From Akkermansiaceae bacterium (lineage in GTDB: Bacteria; Verrucomicrobiota; Verrucomicrobiia; Verrucomicrobiales; Akkermansiaceae): a stretch of 13,862 nt of DNA. The position numbers and the translations under genes were made by a program. The stretch covers positions 1-13,862 of the forward strand of contig WTJZ01000311.1 of the NCBI GenBank assembly GCA_011524615.1. Direction: 5' to 3'. Under the pieces are notes generated by a model. It was not told the origin of the DNA. It saw nothing but the letters and a program-made list of their open reading frames with translations, and searched no databases. Below, one piece after another: positions 1 through 6,891 of this stretch (position 1 is the stretch's first letter; every line of letters begins with the position of its first letter).

Positions 1-559
1 TCACCCCGTTCGTCGTCTTATCCCACAAGAAGTAGCTACCACCTCCTGCCGCTAGACTCCCATTCAGACACCCCGCAAAGTGCGGCCACCCACCAATATT
101 CAGAGGATCATCGGCAAAACTCTGCCCGATCGTCAAATGCCACTTACCAAAGTGAGCCAATGAGTAGGAAACCGTATCATCAGACGCAAATGCTCTCGGT
201 AGGGTAAACTCCCCCGCCATCAACTGACCATCACTCGCCGTCACCGCAGCTCCCACCCCATGCTGGTAAGGTTGCCTCCCCGTCAGGATCGAAACCCGAG
301 TGGGAGAACAGGTAGGGTGAGCGTAGGCATTCTCAAACCTCACCCCTGTCTCCATTAAGCCATTAATATGAGGAGTCGCAGGTAATACCGCCCCCACCTC
401 TGCATTATACAGATCATGGCTATCGATCCCCATGTCATCCGCAATGATCAGCAAGACATTAGGAGACTGAGCCCACAACGACCCAGTCAACAACAGACAG
501 ACACATAGAATCCAAGACATACAAGATGATGTAACCACGCGACCCATCACTAGTTGCAT
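1..559 (-). CDS. Secreted type I (formylglycine) sulfatase, N-terminal part, cut by window edge
   Basis: The minus strand is open from an ATG at 559 to the left edge, giving 186 N-terminal residues. A hydrophobic signal-peptide-like segment (about residues 15-30, ending LWA-Q) is followed by the metal-binding start NVLLIIADD (D41, D42). The sulfatase signature CSPTR lies at 84-88, where C84 would be converted to formylglycine, and the second signature GKWHL at 138-142. Sulfatases of this family hydrolyse sulfate esters, commonly of polysaccharides or aryl sulfates; substrate cannot be told from this fragment. The protein should be exported to the periplasm or cell surface. The Cys (not Ser) in the motif means it needs an anaerobic- or aerobic-type maturase acting on Cys. 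In-frame ATGs also exist at 547 and 520; none has a convincing Shine-Dalgarno, so the start is uncertain. It lies 31 nt downstream of the yqjK-like gene on the same strand, with no visible terminator between them. Confidence 0.93.
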   Translation of the reverse strand, partial: MQLVMGRVVTSSCMSWILCVCLLLTGSLWAQSPNVLLIIADDMGIDSHDLYNAEVGAVLPATPHINGLMETGVRFENAYAHPTCSPTRVSILTGRQPYQHGVGAAVTASDGQLMAGEFTLPRAFASDDTVSYSLAHFGKWHLTIGQSFADDPLNIGGWPHFAGCLNGSLAAGGGSYFLWDKTTNGV

Positions 560-590
560 AGGGAATTCAGAATTCTTGTATCATCCAGAC

Positions 591-1097
591 CTAGCCCAAT
601 AATCTCCTCTTAGCGAATGAGAGGAGAGTCTGCTTGAGCGCTGGCTGGGAAGCGGCGAGGAGCCACTTGAGTATGAGGATGCCGAAGCCGTATTTGGCGA
701 CTTGCTGGCGCTCTTTTTCTCGTTGCTTCTGCTTTCTTTTACGCTTTGAGGTTTTGCCTAAGACCAGGGTGAGGAGGACTGCACCTCCGAGGCCTATTAA
801 GAAGGGCTTGAGCGGGACACGCTTGGAAAGCGAGGCTATCGGTTGCGCGACTTGTTTCAGTTGCGCGAGCACTGCGGGCGCCTGCTTCGTCACGCCTGAG
901 GAGAGCACCTGTTGGAGGAGACCCTTCGATGAGCTTGAGGACTGTGCTAAGACGAGATTGCGTACTTGTTGCACCTGTTCCAGCTTCACAGGGAGAGCAC
1001 CCTGCATACGCTCTGCCGAAGCTGAGATGCGAGTACGCTTTTCGATTATTGCTCTGACGAGTTGCTCTTTTCTTTCTTGGAGAGTTTCTGCAGCCAT
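591..1097 (-). CDS. YqjK-like small basic membrane protein
   Basis: This is a 168-residue protein. The N-terminus (residues 8-34, ERKEQLVRAIIEKRTRISAS and following) resembles the start of E. coli YqjK, which likewise has an Arg/Lys-rich 'QL..I..QR..LSAS' helix. A hydrophobic segment lies at 98-114, then a very basic stretch at 115-130 (SKRKRKQKQREKER), then a second hydrophobic stretch at 137-149 with a 'GFG' motif also reminiscent of YqjK. A serine run (53-57) sits in the middle. It is longer than E. coli YqjK (about 100 residues). The start at 1097 overlaps the end of the upstream gene by 52 nt; I keep it because the YqjK-like similarity begins by residue 8. Function is unknown; the assignment is from memory of the family plus position behind yqjD- and yqjE-like genes. 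Confidence 0.7.
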   Translation of the reverse strand: MAAETLQERKEQLVRAIIEKRTRISASAERMQGALPVKLEQVQQVRNLVLAQSSSSSKGLLQQVLSSGVTKQAPAVLAQLKQVAQPIASLSKRVPLKPFLIGLGGAVLLTLVLGKTSKRKRKQKQREKERQQVAKYGFGILILKWLLAASQPALKQTLLSFAKRRLLG

Positions 1098-1492
1098 GTG
1101 TTGTACTGTTTGAATTCCTGGATCGAGTGGGAGAAGAAGGCCTGCTCTGGTTTACGCTTGAGCTTCTTAGAGAGTTGTAGAATCACGACTAAGAAGATCA
1201 CACTAAAGAGCAGAGCCACGAGATGCCAACTAAAGGGTTGTAAGAACTCTGGGAGCACCCCTTGCAACAAGATCCCTAGAGCGGAGATCACGGTCACTAA
1301 GAGAGTCGCCGAGAGGAAAAAAGCCATGAGCCCTAGAGCGACTCCAGAGATCGCCTTCTGCTTCACGTATTCCGCACACTCGATCGCTTCGATCTGAATC
1401 AGCTCCGCATGAATCTTTGAGAGCTCCTGGAACTCCGTCTTCATGGCATTGGCCTCAGCCTTCGTATTCTTAAATAAGTCGAGAAATTTCAT
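1046..1492 (-). CDS. YqjE-like / Holin-X (phage holin superfamily III) family membrane protein
   Basis: The protein has 148 residues from the ATG at 1492. A TTG three codons upstream could also start it. Layout is a charged N-terminal helix (1-45), a hydrophobic segment at about 47-77, a short loop with PEF..PF, a second hydrophobic segment at 88-107, then a basic helix with FFSHSIQEFKQYNTWLQKL (119-137). This two-TM hairpin with a C-terminal 'F..S..ELK.D...L' helix is what E. coli YqjE and the Holin-X (Phage_holin_3_6) family show. Despite the Pfam name these chromosomal proteins are not linked to lysis. It sits 73 nt downstream of the yqjD-like gene and overlaps the yqjK-like gene, so an operon is likely. 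The molecular role is unknown. Confidence 0.72.
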   Translation of the reverse strand: MKFLDLFKNTKAEANAMKTEFQELSKIHAELIQIEAIECAEYVKQKAISGVALGLMAFFLSATLLVTVISALGILLQGVLPEFLQPFSWHLVALLFSVIFLVVILQLSKKLKRKPEQAFFSHSIQEFKQYNTWLQKLSKKEKSNSSEQ

Positions 1493-1565
1493 ATTGCTCA
1501 AAAAAGCAAGGCCACCATTCCTCGCTCAGAAGAATCGGTGACCTTATTCTAATGCTCAGGGGAGC

Positions 1566-1955
1566 TTACTTACGCATGAGGAGCCCAAGTACGAAACCTG
1601 TGCCTAACGCAATCAACGCAGACTTAGTAGGGTTCTCATTGATGTAGTCCTCTACTTGGCCTTGGATTTCCTTAGCCTTTACCTTGGTAGTGTCGAATTG
1701 GACAGATGCGGTCTCACGGAGTTGGGCGGTCTTCTCGGTAGCGACCTCCTTGAGTTGCTGTGCCTTTTGTACGGCTACTTCCTTGAGTTCTTCACCTTTG
1801 ACACTCGTTGTTTTCTTAAGCTCTTCAGCCTTAGTCGCAGCTTGTTCTCTGAGAGCTTGTGCGCGTTCCGCAGCAGCTTCCTTGAGCTGGTTAGCACGCT
1901 CTACTGCCGTCATAGAAGACGGAGCCGCGTCAGATGGAAATGTATTATCGCTCAT
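1566..1955 (-). CDS. YqjD/ElaB/DUF883-like tail-anchored protein with six 11-residue repeats
   Basis: The protein has 129 residues. Residues 23-88 consist of six consecutive 11-residue units of the pattern xL(K/R)E-xAxx(K/R)A-x, with no gaps, predicted to form one long charged amphipathic helix. After a helical linker, ENPTKSALIALGTGFVLGLLMRK-type ending (107-129) gives a single Gly-rich C-terminal membrane anchor. That ending is typical of the ElaB/YqjD/DUF883 family, whose E. coli members are inner-membrane proteins reported to bind ribosomes in stationary phase. The repeat region itself looks like LEA-type or apolipoprotein-type 11-mers rather than classical DUF883. It is the first gene of a three-gene minus-strand group. 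Its ATG lies only 18 nt past the U-tract of the clpX terminator. Family call is moderate; ribosome binding here is only inference. Confidence 0.75.
   Translation of the reverse strand: MSDNTFPSDAAPSSMTAVERANQLKEAAAERAQALREQAATKAEELKKTTSVKGEELKEVAVQKAQQLKEVATEKTAQLRETASVQFDTTKVKAKEIQGQVEDYINENPTKSALIALGTGFVLGLLMRK
1692..1889 (-). repeat. Six tandem 33-bp coding repeats (11-residue hendecads)
   Basis: The units, in protein terms, begin at residues 23, 34, 45, 56, 67 and 78 of the yqjD-like protein: QLKEAAAERAQ, ALREQAATKAE, ELKKTTSVKGE, ELKEVAVQKAQ, QLKEVATEKTA, QLRETASVQFD. Leu is invariant at position 2 and Lys/Arg at position 3. The DNA is diverged between units, so the periodicity is kept at protein level. 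Confidence 0.85.
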
Positions 1956-1973
1956 ATCTGAGAAATTTTTAAC

Positions 1974-2006
1974 AAAAAAAACGCTCTGTTGACCAGAGCG
2001 TTTTTT
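1974..2006 (-). terminator. Strong Rho-independent terminator after clpX (potentially bidirectional)
   Basis: Perfect 8-bp arms ACGCTCTG (1981-1988) and CAGAGCGT (1994-2001) enclose a 5-nt loop. They are flanked by an A-run at 1974-1980 and a T-run at 2001-2006, so a U-tract follows the stem in both directions. It lies about 40 nt past the clpX stop, closing tig-clpP-clpX. No plus-strand gene ends here. Confidence 0.92.
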
Positions 2007-2042
2007 GTGAATCTTTTGTCAGAGACCGGATACCTTGCTGAA

Positions 2043-3329
2043 TTAAGCAGCGGCAGTATCCTTAACGATCTTAGGTGGCTCATCTCCGAGGACCACCTTA
2101 TCATTGATGATCACCTTATTGACATCCTCTTGAGAAGGGATCTCGAACATCACATCTAGCATGATGGCCTCAATGAGAGAACGGAGAGCACGTGCGCCCG
2201 TGCCGCGCTTAACGGCAGACTTGGCAAGTTCTTCCAGTCCTTCTGCAGTGAACTCGAGTTCTACACCTTCTAGCGCGAGTTGCTTGCGGTATTGCTTCAC
2301 AAGAGAGTTCTTTGGCTCAGTTAAGACCTTAACGAGATCAGCTTCAGAGAGCTTTGTGAGAGCGGTAATGACAGGCAGACGTCCAATGAACTCAGGAATG
2401 AGCCCAAAGTGAAGGAGGTCCTCTGGTTGCACCTTACTCATGAGCGCGATCTCATCGATATCGGCATTTTCCTTATTCGACTCAACACTCTGGAATCCTA
2501 GGCTCCCCTTACCTGATCGGCGACGGATGATCTCCTCGATCCCGACGAAGGCACCACCACAGACGAAGAGAATCTTACTCGTGTCTACCTGGATATACTC
2601 CTGCTGAGGGTGCTTACGGCCGCCCTGTGGTGGCACGTTACATACTGTTCCCTCGAGAATTTTGAGCAGGGCCTGTTGCACCCCTTCCCCAGAGACATCA
2701 CGCGTGATCGAGACATTTTCGGTCTTCCGTCCGATCTTATCGATCTCGTCGACGTAGATAATACCGCGCTCGGCCTTCTCGACATCAAAGTCACAGGCCT
2801 GCAAGAGTCTGAGGATAATATTCTCTACATCCTCACCCACATATCCAGCCTCTGTTAGTGTCGTCGCATCCACGATCGTGAATGGAACATCTAGGACACG
2901 GGCGAGACTCTTAGCGAGGAGGGTCTTACCTGACCCTGTTGGTCCGAGTAAGAGGATATTAGATTTCTCCAATTCGACAGATCTGAGATCCGCTGGCACG
3001 ACTGCGCCGTCTTGGAAGATTCTCTTGTAGTGGTTGTGTACTGCGACAGAGAGCACCTTCTTAGCCACTGTCTGTCCGATGACATGATCATCAAGACGGG
3101 CCAGAATATCAATAGGCTTGAGAGAGACTGCAGCCTCTTCAGCATTGCTCTCTGCCTTGATGGTAAAGTCGTCAACAGCGTCGTCGCCCAACTCCTTATG
3201 AAGGATCGTTGAGCACACACTGATACATTCATTACAAATGTAGACCCCAGGCCCAGCAATTAACTTGCGAACCTCCGAGTGGCTCTTTCCGCAGAAAGAG
3301 CACATTGTTAGATTAGATGGTTTAGCCAT
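2043..3329 (-). CDS. clpX: ClpX, ATP-dependent protease ATP-binding subunit
   Basis: This is a AAA+ unfoldase that feeds substrates into the ClpP chamber in the cytoplasm. The 428 residues are full length. The N-terminal zinc-binding domain has Cys at 10, 13, 32 and 35. Walker A is GPTGSGKT (129-136), the pore loop GYVG is at 162-165, Walker B is IIYVDEID (190-197), the RKH loop is at 238-240, and the ClpP-docking IGF-type loop reads LGF at 277-279. Sensor II arginine is in GTGARALRS (376-384). All key motifs are intact. It is the third gene of tig-clpP-clpX, 21 nt after clpP, and is followed by a strong terminator. An AGG about 5 nt ahead of the ATG may serve as a weak ribosome site. Confidence 0.98.
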   Translation of the reverse strand: MAKPSNLTMCSFCGKSHSEVRKLIAGPGVYICNECISVCSTILHKELGDDAVDDFTIKAESNAEEAAVSLKPIDILARLDDHVIGQTVAKKVLSVAVHNHYKRIFQDGAVVPADLRSVELEKSNILLLGPTGSGKTLLAKSLARVLDVPFTIVDATTLTEAGYVGEDVENIILRLLQACDFDVEKAERGIIYVDEIDKIGRKTENVSITRDVSGEGVQQALLKILEGTVCNVPPQGGRKHPQQEYIQVDTSKILFVCGGAFVGIEEIIRRRSGKGSLGFQSVESNKENADIDEIALMSKVQPEDLLHFGLIPEFIGRLPVITALTKLSEADLVKVLTEPKNSLVKQYRKQLALEGVELEFTAEGLEELAKSAVKRGTGARALRSLIEAIMLDVMFEIPSQEDVNKVIINDKVVLGDEPPKIVKDTAAA

Positions 3330-3350
3330 GTACCTGAGGTAGATAGATCC

Positions 3351-3998
3351 TTACTTAGGAATCTCGTTCAGCTCGAGTACCTTGTCCACGATACCGTAGT
3401 CTGCAGACTCCTGAGCTGTCATGTATTTGTCACGAGAAGCGTCATTGATGAGCTCCTCTTTATCCTTACCTGTATGAGTAGCGAGGATGCCATGGAGGCG
3501 ATCGTTCAGTCCATACATGAACCCGACCGTACGCTCCACATCCATTGCTGTTCCCTGAGCACCACCAGATACCTGGTGAATCATCACATGAGAGTTAGGT
3601 AGGCAAAAACGTTTTCCTTTAGTCCCAGCAGTCAATAGAACCGCACCCATCGATGCACAGATTCCGATACAGTATGTGTTCACATCACAGGTGATGAACT
3701 GCATCGTATCATAGATCGCGAGACCAGCTGTTACAGAGCCCCCAGGAGAGTTGATGTAGATATGGATATCCTTCTTAGGATCTTGCATCTGGAGGAAAAG
3801 CATCTGTGCAATTACAGAATTTGCCACTCCATCATCGATCCCCGTACCGATGAAGATGATACGATCCTTGAGAAGACGCGAGTAAATATCATACGCACGC
3901 TCTCCACGACCATCTTGCTCGATTACGGTTGGGATATAATAGCTGTTCTCAAAGGACGGTGCCGTTGAGCCTTGGGAAAAAGGATTATTCATTGTCAT
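3351..3998 (-). CDS. clpP: ClpP, ATP-dependent Clp protease proteolytic subunit
   Basis: Self-compartmentalised serine protease of the cytoplasm, partner of ClpX. From the ATG at 3998 it has 215 residues. Catalytic Ser116 (in CASMG), His141 (in MIHQ) and Asp190 (in SRDKYM) are all present, with Ser-His spacing 25 and His-Asp spacing 49, the same as in E. coli ClpP. The frame is open further upstream to an ATG at 4043, but that would put 59 nt inside tig. I chose 3998 because a GAAGAG purine run sits about 5 nt before it; the ATG at 3992 is almost as good. With this start the gene overlaps the tig stop by 14 nt, suggesting translational coupling. Asn-Asn-Pro at the N-terminus may be propeptide. 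Confidence 0.97.
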   Translation of the reverse strand: MTMNNPFSQGSTAPSFENSYYIPTVIEQDGRGERAYDIYSRLLKDRIIFIGTGIDDGVANSVIAQMLFLQMQDPKKDIHIYINSPGGSVTAGLAIYDTMQFITCDVNTYCIGICASMGAVLLTAGTKGKRFCLPNSHVMIHQVSGGAQGTAMDVERTVGFMYGLNDRLHGILATHTGKDKEELINDASRDKYMTAQESADYGIVDKVLELNEIPK

Positions 3999-5322
3999 TT
4001 GTCTCTTCTTTAGCGTCTTCCTCAGTAACATCTGCTTGTTCAACGAGGAATTCTACAACTTTTTCCATGAGAAGTGATTGGCGCACTTGGTAATCGTTTC
4101 CTGATTTCTTCAGTTCCTTAAGTGCCTTCTGTGGGTCTTGACCTGATTGGTATGCCTGCATTGCAACCGCTTGAACGATCTCTTGCTCTTCTACCTCGAT
4201 CTCCTCCAGCTCAGCAATCTTCTGCATGATGAAGTGGTTTCTGAGTGATTTCTCAGCGTTTGCCGCTGCAGTCTCGATGATGTTCTCTTGCATCTTAACA
4301 ACATCTTCTTCCGCCATTCCGTACTGCATGCCTTGGCGTACTAGAGCGTCTGCTTGTCCTTGTGTCTCAGAAGTAAGCATGTCTTCTGGGAGGTCAAACT
4401 CTAGGCCTTCTCCGATAGTTTCGAGAATCTGGTTCGTCTTGCTATCACGGAGCTGGCGTTCTTGTTGCTGGATGATGAACATCTTCACACGCTCACGGAA
4501 TGCCTCTACATCACCCTCTTCTCCGAGCATTTGCTTCGCAATATCTTCTACTGCAGGGAGTTCCTCTGTCTTGATTTCTTTAAGAGTAACGGTGTACTCG
4601 ACAGTCTTACCTTGAAGAGCTTCGATACCGAAGTCGTCTGCGAATGTGTGAGGAACAACCTTCTCGCTACCGACAACCATGTTGATAAGCTCTTGGCTGA
4701 ATCCTGGGAGGAAGTGATCTTCACCAGCCTTGAGCCAGTAATCTTCCTTAGAGTCGTATGGAGCGATGCTCTCCTCAGCAAAGGCTTCTTCTGTAGATTG
4801 ACCGTCGATTGTTGACGTGTATGAGATTACTGCTACTTCACCTTCCTCGAGCGCTCCCTCTTCTTTTGTTGGGAACTGAGCTTGCTGTTGTTGTACACGG
4901 AGTACTTCTGCATCGATAACCTCTTCAGTTACTTCGAGCTTAGGTACTGTTACAGCGACGTTCTTGTACTCTCCTAGTTCGAACTCAGGTGATACGATTA
5001 ACTCGATCGATGCGTTTACTGAACCATCTGTCTCGTGGAGGAACTTACGGTCCTTCACATTGAGGAAGTTGATCTTCTCCTCTTTTACTGAGTGTTGGAG
5101 AAGTTTGTTAAGGAATTGGTACTCGAGCTCACCCTCGATCTCCTTAGCATAACGCTTAAGGATTACACGCTTAGGTGCCTTACCTGGGCGGAATCCTGGG
5201 ATCTGAGCTTGTGTCGTGTATGAACTGATGATCGACTCCTTCTCCTTATTAACATCTTCAGCAGAGAAAGTTGCAGATACTTCTGTAATACATTTTGGTA
5301 GTTTTTCGACAGTTGCGTTCAT
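3985..5322 (-). CDS. tig: Trigger factor, ribosome-associated chaperone / peptidyl-prolyl isomerase
   Basis: It binds the ribosome exit tunnel and folds nascent chains. The 445 residues show the usual three parts. The N-terminal ribosome-binding domain contains the signature GFRPGKAPK (43-51). A PPIase (FKBP-like) domain spans about 161-250 (EGEVAVISY ... FLPGFSQELI ... VEYTVTLKEI). The C-terminal arm domain runs to an acidic end. Length is normal (E. coli 432). It is the first gene of tig-clpP-clpX. The 5' spacer of 284 bp carries two inverted-repeat elements. No clear Shine-Dalgarno precedes the ATG at 5322. Confidence 0.97.
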   Translation of the reverse strand: MNATVEKLPKCITEVSATFSAEDVNKEKESIISSYTTQAQIPGFRPGKAPKRVILKRYAKEIEGELEYQFLNKLLQHSVKEEKINFLNVKDRKFLHETDGSVNASIELIVSPEFELGEYKNVAVTVPKLEVTEEVIDAEVLRVQQQQAQFPTKEEGALEEGEVAVISYTSTIDGQSTEEAFAEESIAPYDSKEDYWLKAGEDHFLPGFSQELINMVVGSEKVVPHTFADDFGIEALQGKTVEYTVTLKEIKTEELPAVEDIAKQMLGEEGDVEAFRERVKMFIIQQQERQLRDSKTNQILETIGEGLEFDLPEDMLTSETQGQADALVRQGMQYGMAEEDVVKMQENIIETAAANAEKSLRNHFIMQKIAELEEIEVEEQEIVQAVAMQAYQSGQDPQKALKELKKSGNDYQVRQSLLMEKVVEFLVEQADVTEEDAKEETNDNE

Positions 5323-5347
5323 ATGAGATTATCTATTGAGTTTCTGG

Positions 5348-5381
5348 CTCTGATCCACCTCAGTGCTTACTGGGATCAGAG
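5348..5381 (-). promoter_or_regulatory. Hairpin/palindrome in the tig leader
   Basis: CTCTGATCC (5348-5356) is an exact inverted repeat of GGATCAGAG (5373-5381). Inside it, CAGT (5361-5364) pairs with ACTG (5369-5372) around GCTT, so a nested stem-loop can form. It ends 25 nt before the tig ATG. No U-tract follows on either strand, so it is not a standard terminator. It could be an operator or a 5'-UTR structure; no family is recognised. Confidence 0.5.
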
Positions 5382-5444
5382 AATTGTGCGGTTGGGCCTG
5401 ACAAACAATTGGACTCCAACCGTTTGAAGGGAGGGCAAAGTAAG

Positions 5445-5468
5445 GTCAAACCTTGACTTGGGTCAAGG
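5445..5468 (-). promoter_or_regulatory. Overlapping TTGAC/GTCAA inverted repeats upstream of tig
   Basis: CCTTGAC (5451-5457) and GTCAAGG (5462-5468) form a perfect 7-bp inverted repeat with a 4-nt gap. A third half-site GTCAA (5445-5449) can pair with the same TTGAC, giving two mutually exclusive pairings. On the minus strand the TTGACC units also look like -35 boxes, but no good -10 follows at 16-18 nt. A TATAAT on the minus strand at 5556-5561 is a possible tig -10 with only a poor -35. The promoter is therefore unresolved. Confidence 0.35.
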
Positions 5469-5606
5469 CTTGTAAACCTATTTTCCTGATTAATTACCTA
5501 ATTTCCCCCACCTATTTAAGGAGTCTTAAACAAATCACGGAGTGTGCAGTCTATAATTATAAAACGACTCAAGTCAGAATTACACACTTCACATCCGTAC
5601 TAAGCT

Positions 5607-6872
5607 CTAGGCTACGAGGTCTTGATACAGACCGGAGATCTTCTCCGCCGCCGTATCCCATGTGGAAGCAGCAATATCATCAAAGGCCGCCTGAACGACA
5701 GAATCCCTCAGCGTATCATCAGTCAGTAGATCGTTGATGTGCTGAGCCATGAGCTCTGTATCCCAGAAGTCAGCCTTCAGAGCTCCCTGTAGGATCTCCG
5801 CAACTCCTGACTGCTTTGAGATCACCGCAGGAATCCCAAATTGAGCCGCCTCTAGAGCCGAGAGCCCAAACGGCTCTGACACTGATGGCATGCAATACAC
5901 ATCCGTCATAGAAAGTAGCTTGTTCACCTTCTCCTTATTCAGGAAACCTGTGAAGTGGAATCGACCGCCTAACCCTTTGAAGGCTCCTGCCTCGATCAGA
6001 TGCCTCATCTGCTCGCCGGTCCCCGCCATAACAAAGCGGACATCTGGGTTGCTTGCTAATACCTTAGAAGCAATCTCGAGGAAGAACTCTGGCCCCTTTT
6101 GCGCTGTTAAGCGACCTAGGAAGAGAACCATCTTTTCTGGAAACTTCTTCTGACTCTTGAAGCTGTCCACAGCCTCAGCACCGTTGTGCACTGTATGAAC
6201 CTTACGCCCGTCGATACCATAATGGTCTCTCACGATTCCTCCCGTATAATTACTCACGGGAATCACTAGATCAGCCTCTCTCATTCCGTGCTGCTCGATG
6301 TCATAGATCCATCCTCTCGCCTCTGGTCCAGCCCTATCGTATTGTGATGCATGGAGGTGAACCACTAATGGCTTCCCGGTGATCTTCTTCAACTCGACCC
6401 CTGCTTGGTAAGTCATCCAATCATGCGCATGAATGATATCAAAGTCGTACTTGAGTCCCTCAACCTTCAATGCTTGGGAAAACTCATACACCTTTTGCCC
6501 CACATCCTGGCCGTAAAGCTTATCAATACAAAACCCTTTCTTAAGGTATGTCTCTTCTGTGTAATGCTCCTCATGTTCATGGCTCTCAGAGGTCGTCTCA
6601 TCACTATGATATGGGGAAACTCCCGGATGCTGAACAAAGCTGAGACTTGCGAAACGATTTGTAGTAGACTCAATCGTCTTCTGCTCCTGACCAGAGAGCG
6701 AACTCACCTTATAGCCATATTGGGCATTAGGGTCAGACTTAGGGAGAACTACATGTAAGTCTACATACTTAGAGAGCGCATTTGATAAGCCATAACACGC
6801 TATGCCTAAGCCCCCATTGATCAAGGGGGGGAACTCCCACCCCAACTTTAATACTTTTAGCTTTCTACTCAT
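5607..6872 (-). CDS. Glycogen/starch synthase-like glycosyltransferase (GT4/GT5, GT-B fold)
   Basis: The protein has 421 residues and no signal peptide, so it is cytoplasmic. The N-terminal Rossmann half starts KLGWEFPPLINGGLG, with the NGGLG sugar-nucleotide loop (19-23) equivalent to KTGGL of GlgA. HAHDW (148-152) is present. The C-terminal half has GRLTAQKG (253-260) and the retaining-GT motif E333-x7-E341 (SEPFGLSALEAA). This arrangement matches the short glycogen-synthase-like enzymes of Bacteroidetes and relatives, which make or extend alpha-1,4-glucan; the actual donor and acceptor are not visible. A His/Glu/Thr-rich stretch (90-109, including HEHEEH) in the N-terminal half looks like an insertion. 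It stands alone: the nearest genes are gspG upstream and tig downstream, and there is no amylase or branching enzyme in the window. Confidence 0.85.
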   Translation of the reverse strand: MSRKLKVLKLGWEFPPLINGGLGIACYGLSNALSKYVDLHVVLPKSDPNAQYGYKVSSLSGQEQKTIESTTNRFASLSFVQHPGVSPYHSDETTSESHEHEEHYTEETYLKKGFCIDKLYGQDVGQKVYEFSQALKVEGLKYDFDIIHAHDWMTYQAGVELKKITGKPLVVHLHASQYDRAGPEARGWIYDIEQHGMREADLVIPVSNYTGGIVRDHYGIDGRKVHTVHNGAEAVDSFKSQKKFPEKMVLFLGRLTAQKGPEFFLEIASKVLASNPDVRFVMAGTGEQMRHLIEAGAFKGLGGRFHFTGFLNKEKVNKLLSMTDVYCMPSVSEPFGLSALEAAQFGIPAVISKQSGVAEILQGALKADFWDTELMAQHINDLLTDDTLRDSVVQAAFDDIAASTWDTAAEKISGLYQDLVA

Positions 6873-6891
6873 ACCAGTTGCACTTTCCTAA

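Noticed and set aside
563..575. Two GAATTC sites one base apart before the sulfatase
   Set aside because: Short palindromic words in an AT-rich spacer; no flanking structure or repeat supports a function.
634..1113. Plus-strand 159-codon open frame opposite the yqjK-like gene
   Set aside because: Cys/Arg-rich translation with no recognisable motif, antisense to a gene with coherent membrane and basic segments.
1046..1492. Prophage lysis (holin) gene
   Set aside because: The Holin-X name is misleading: no endolysin or phage genes are nearby and the neighbours match the chromosomal yqjDEK set.
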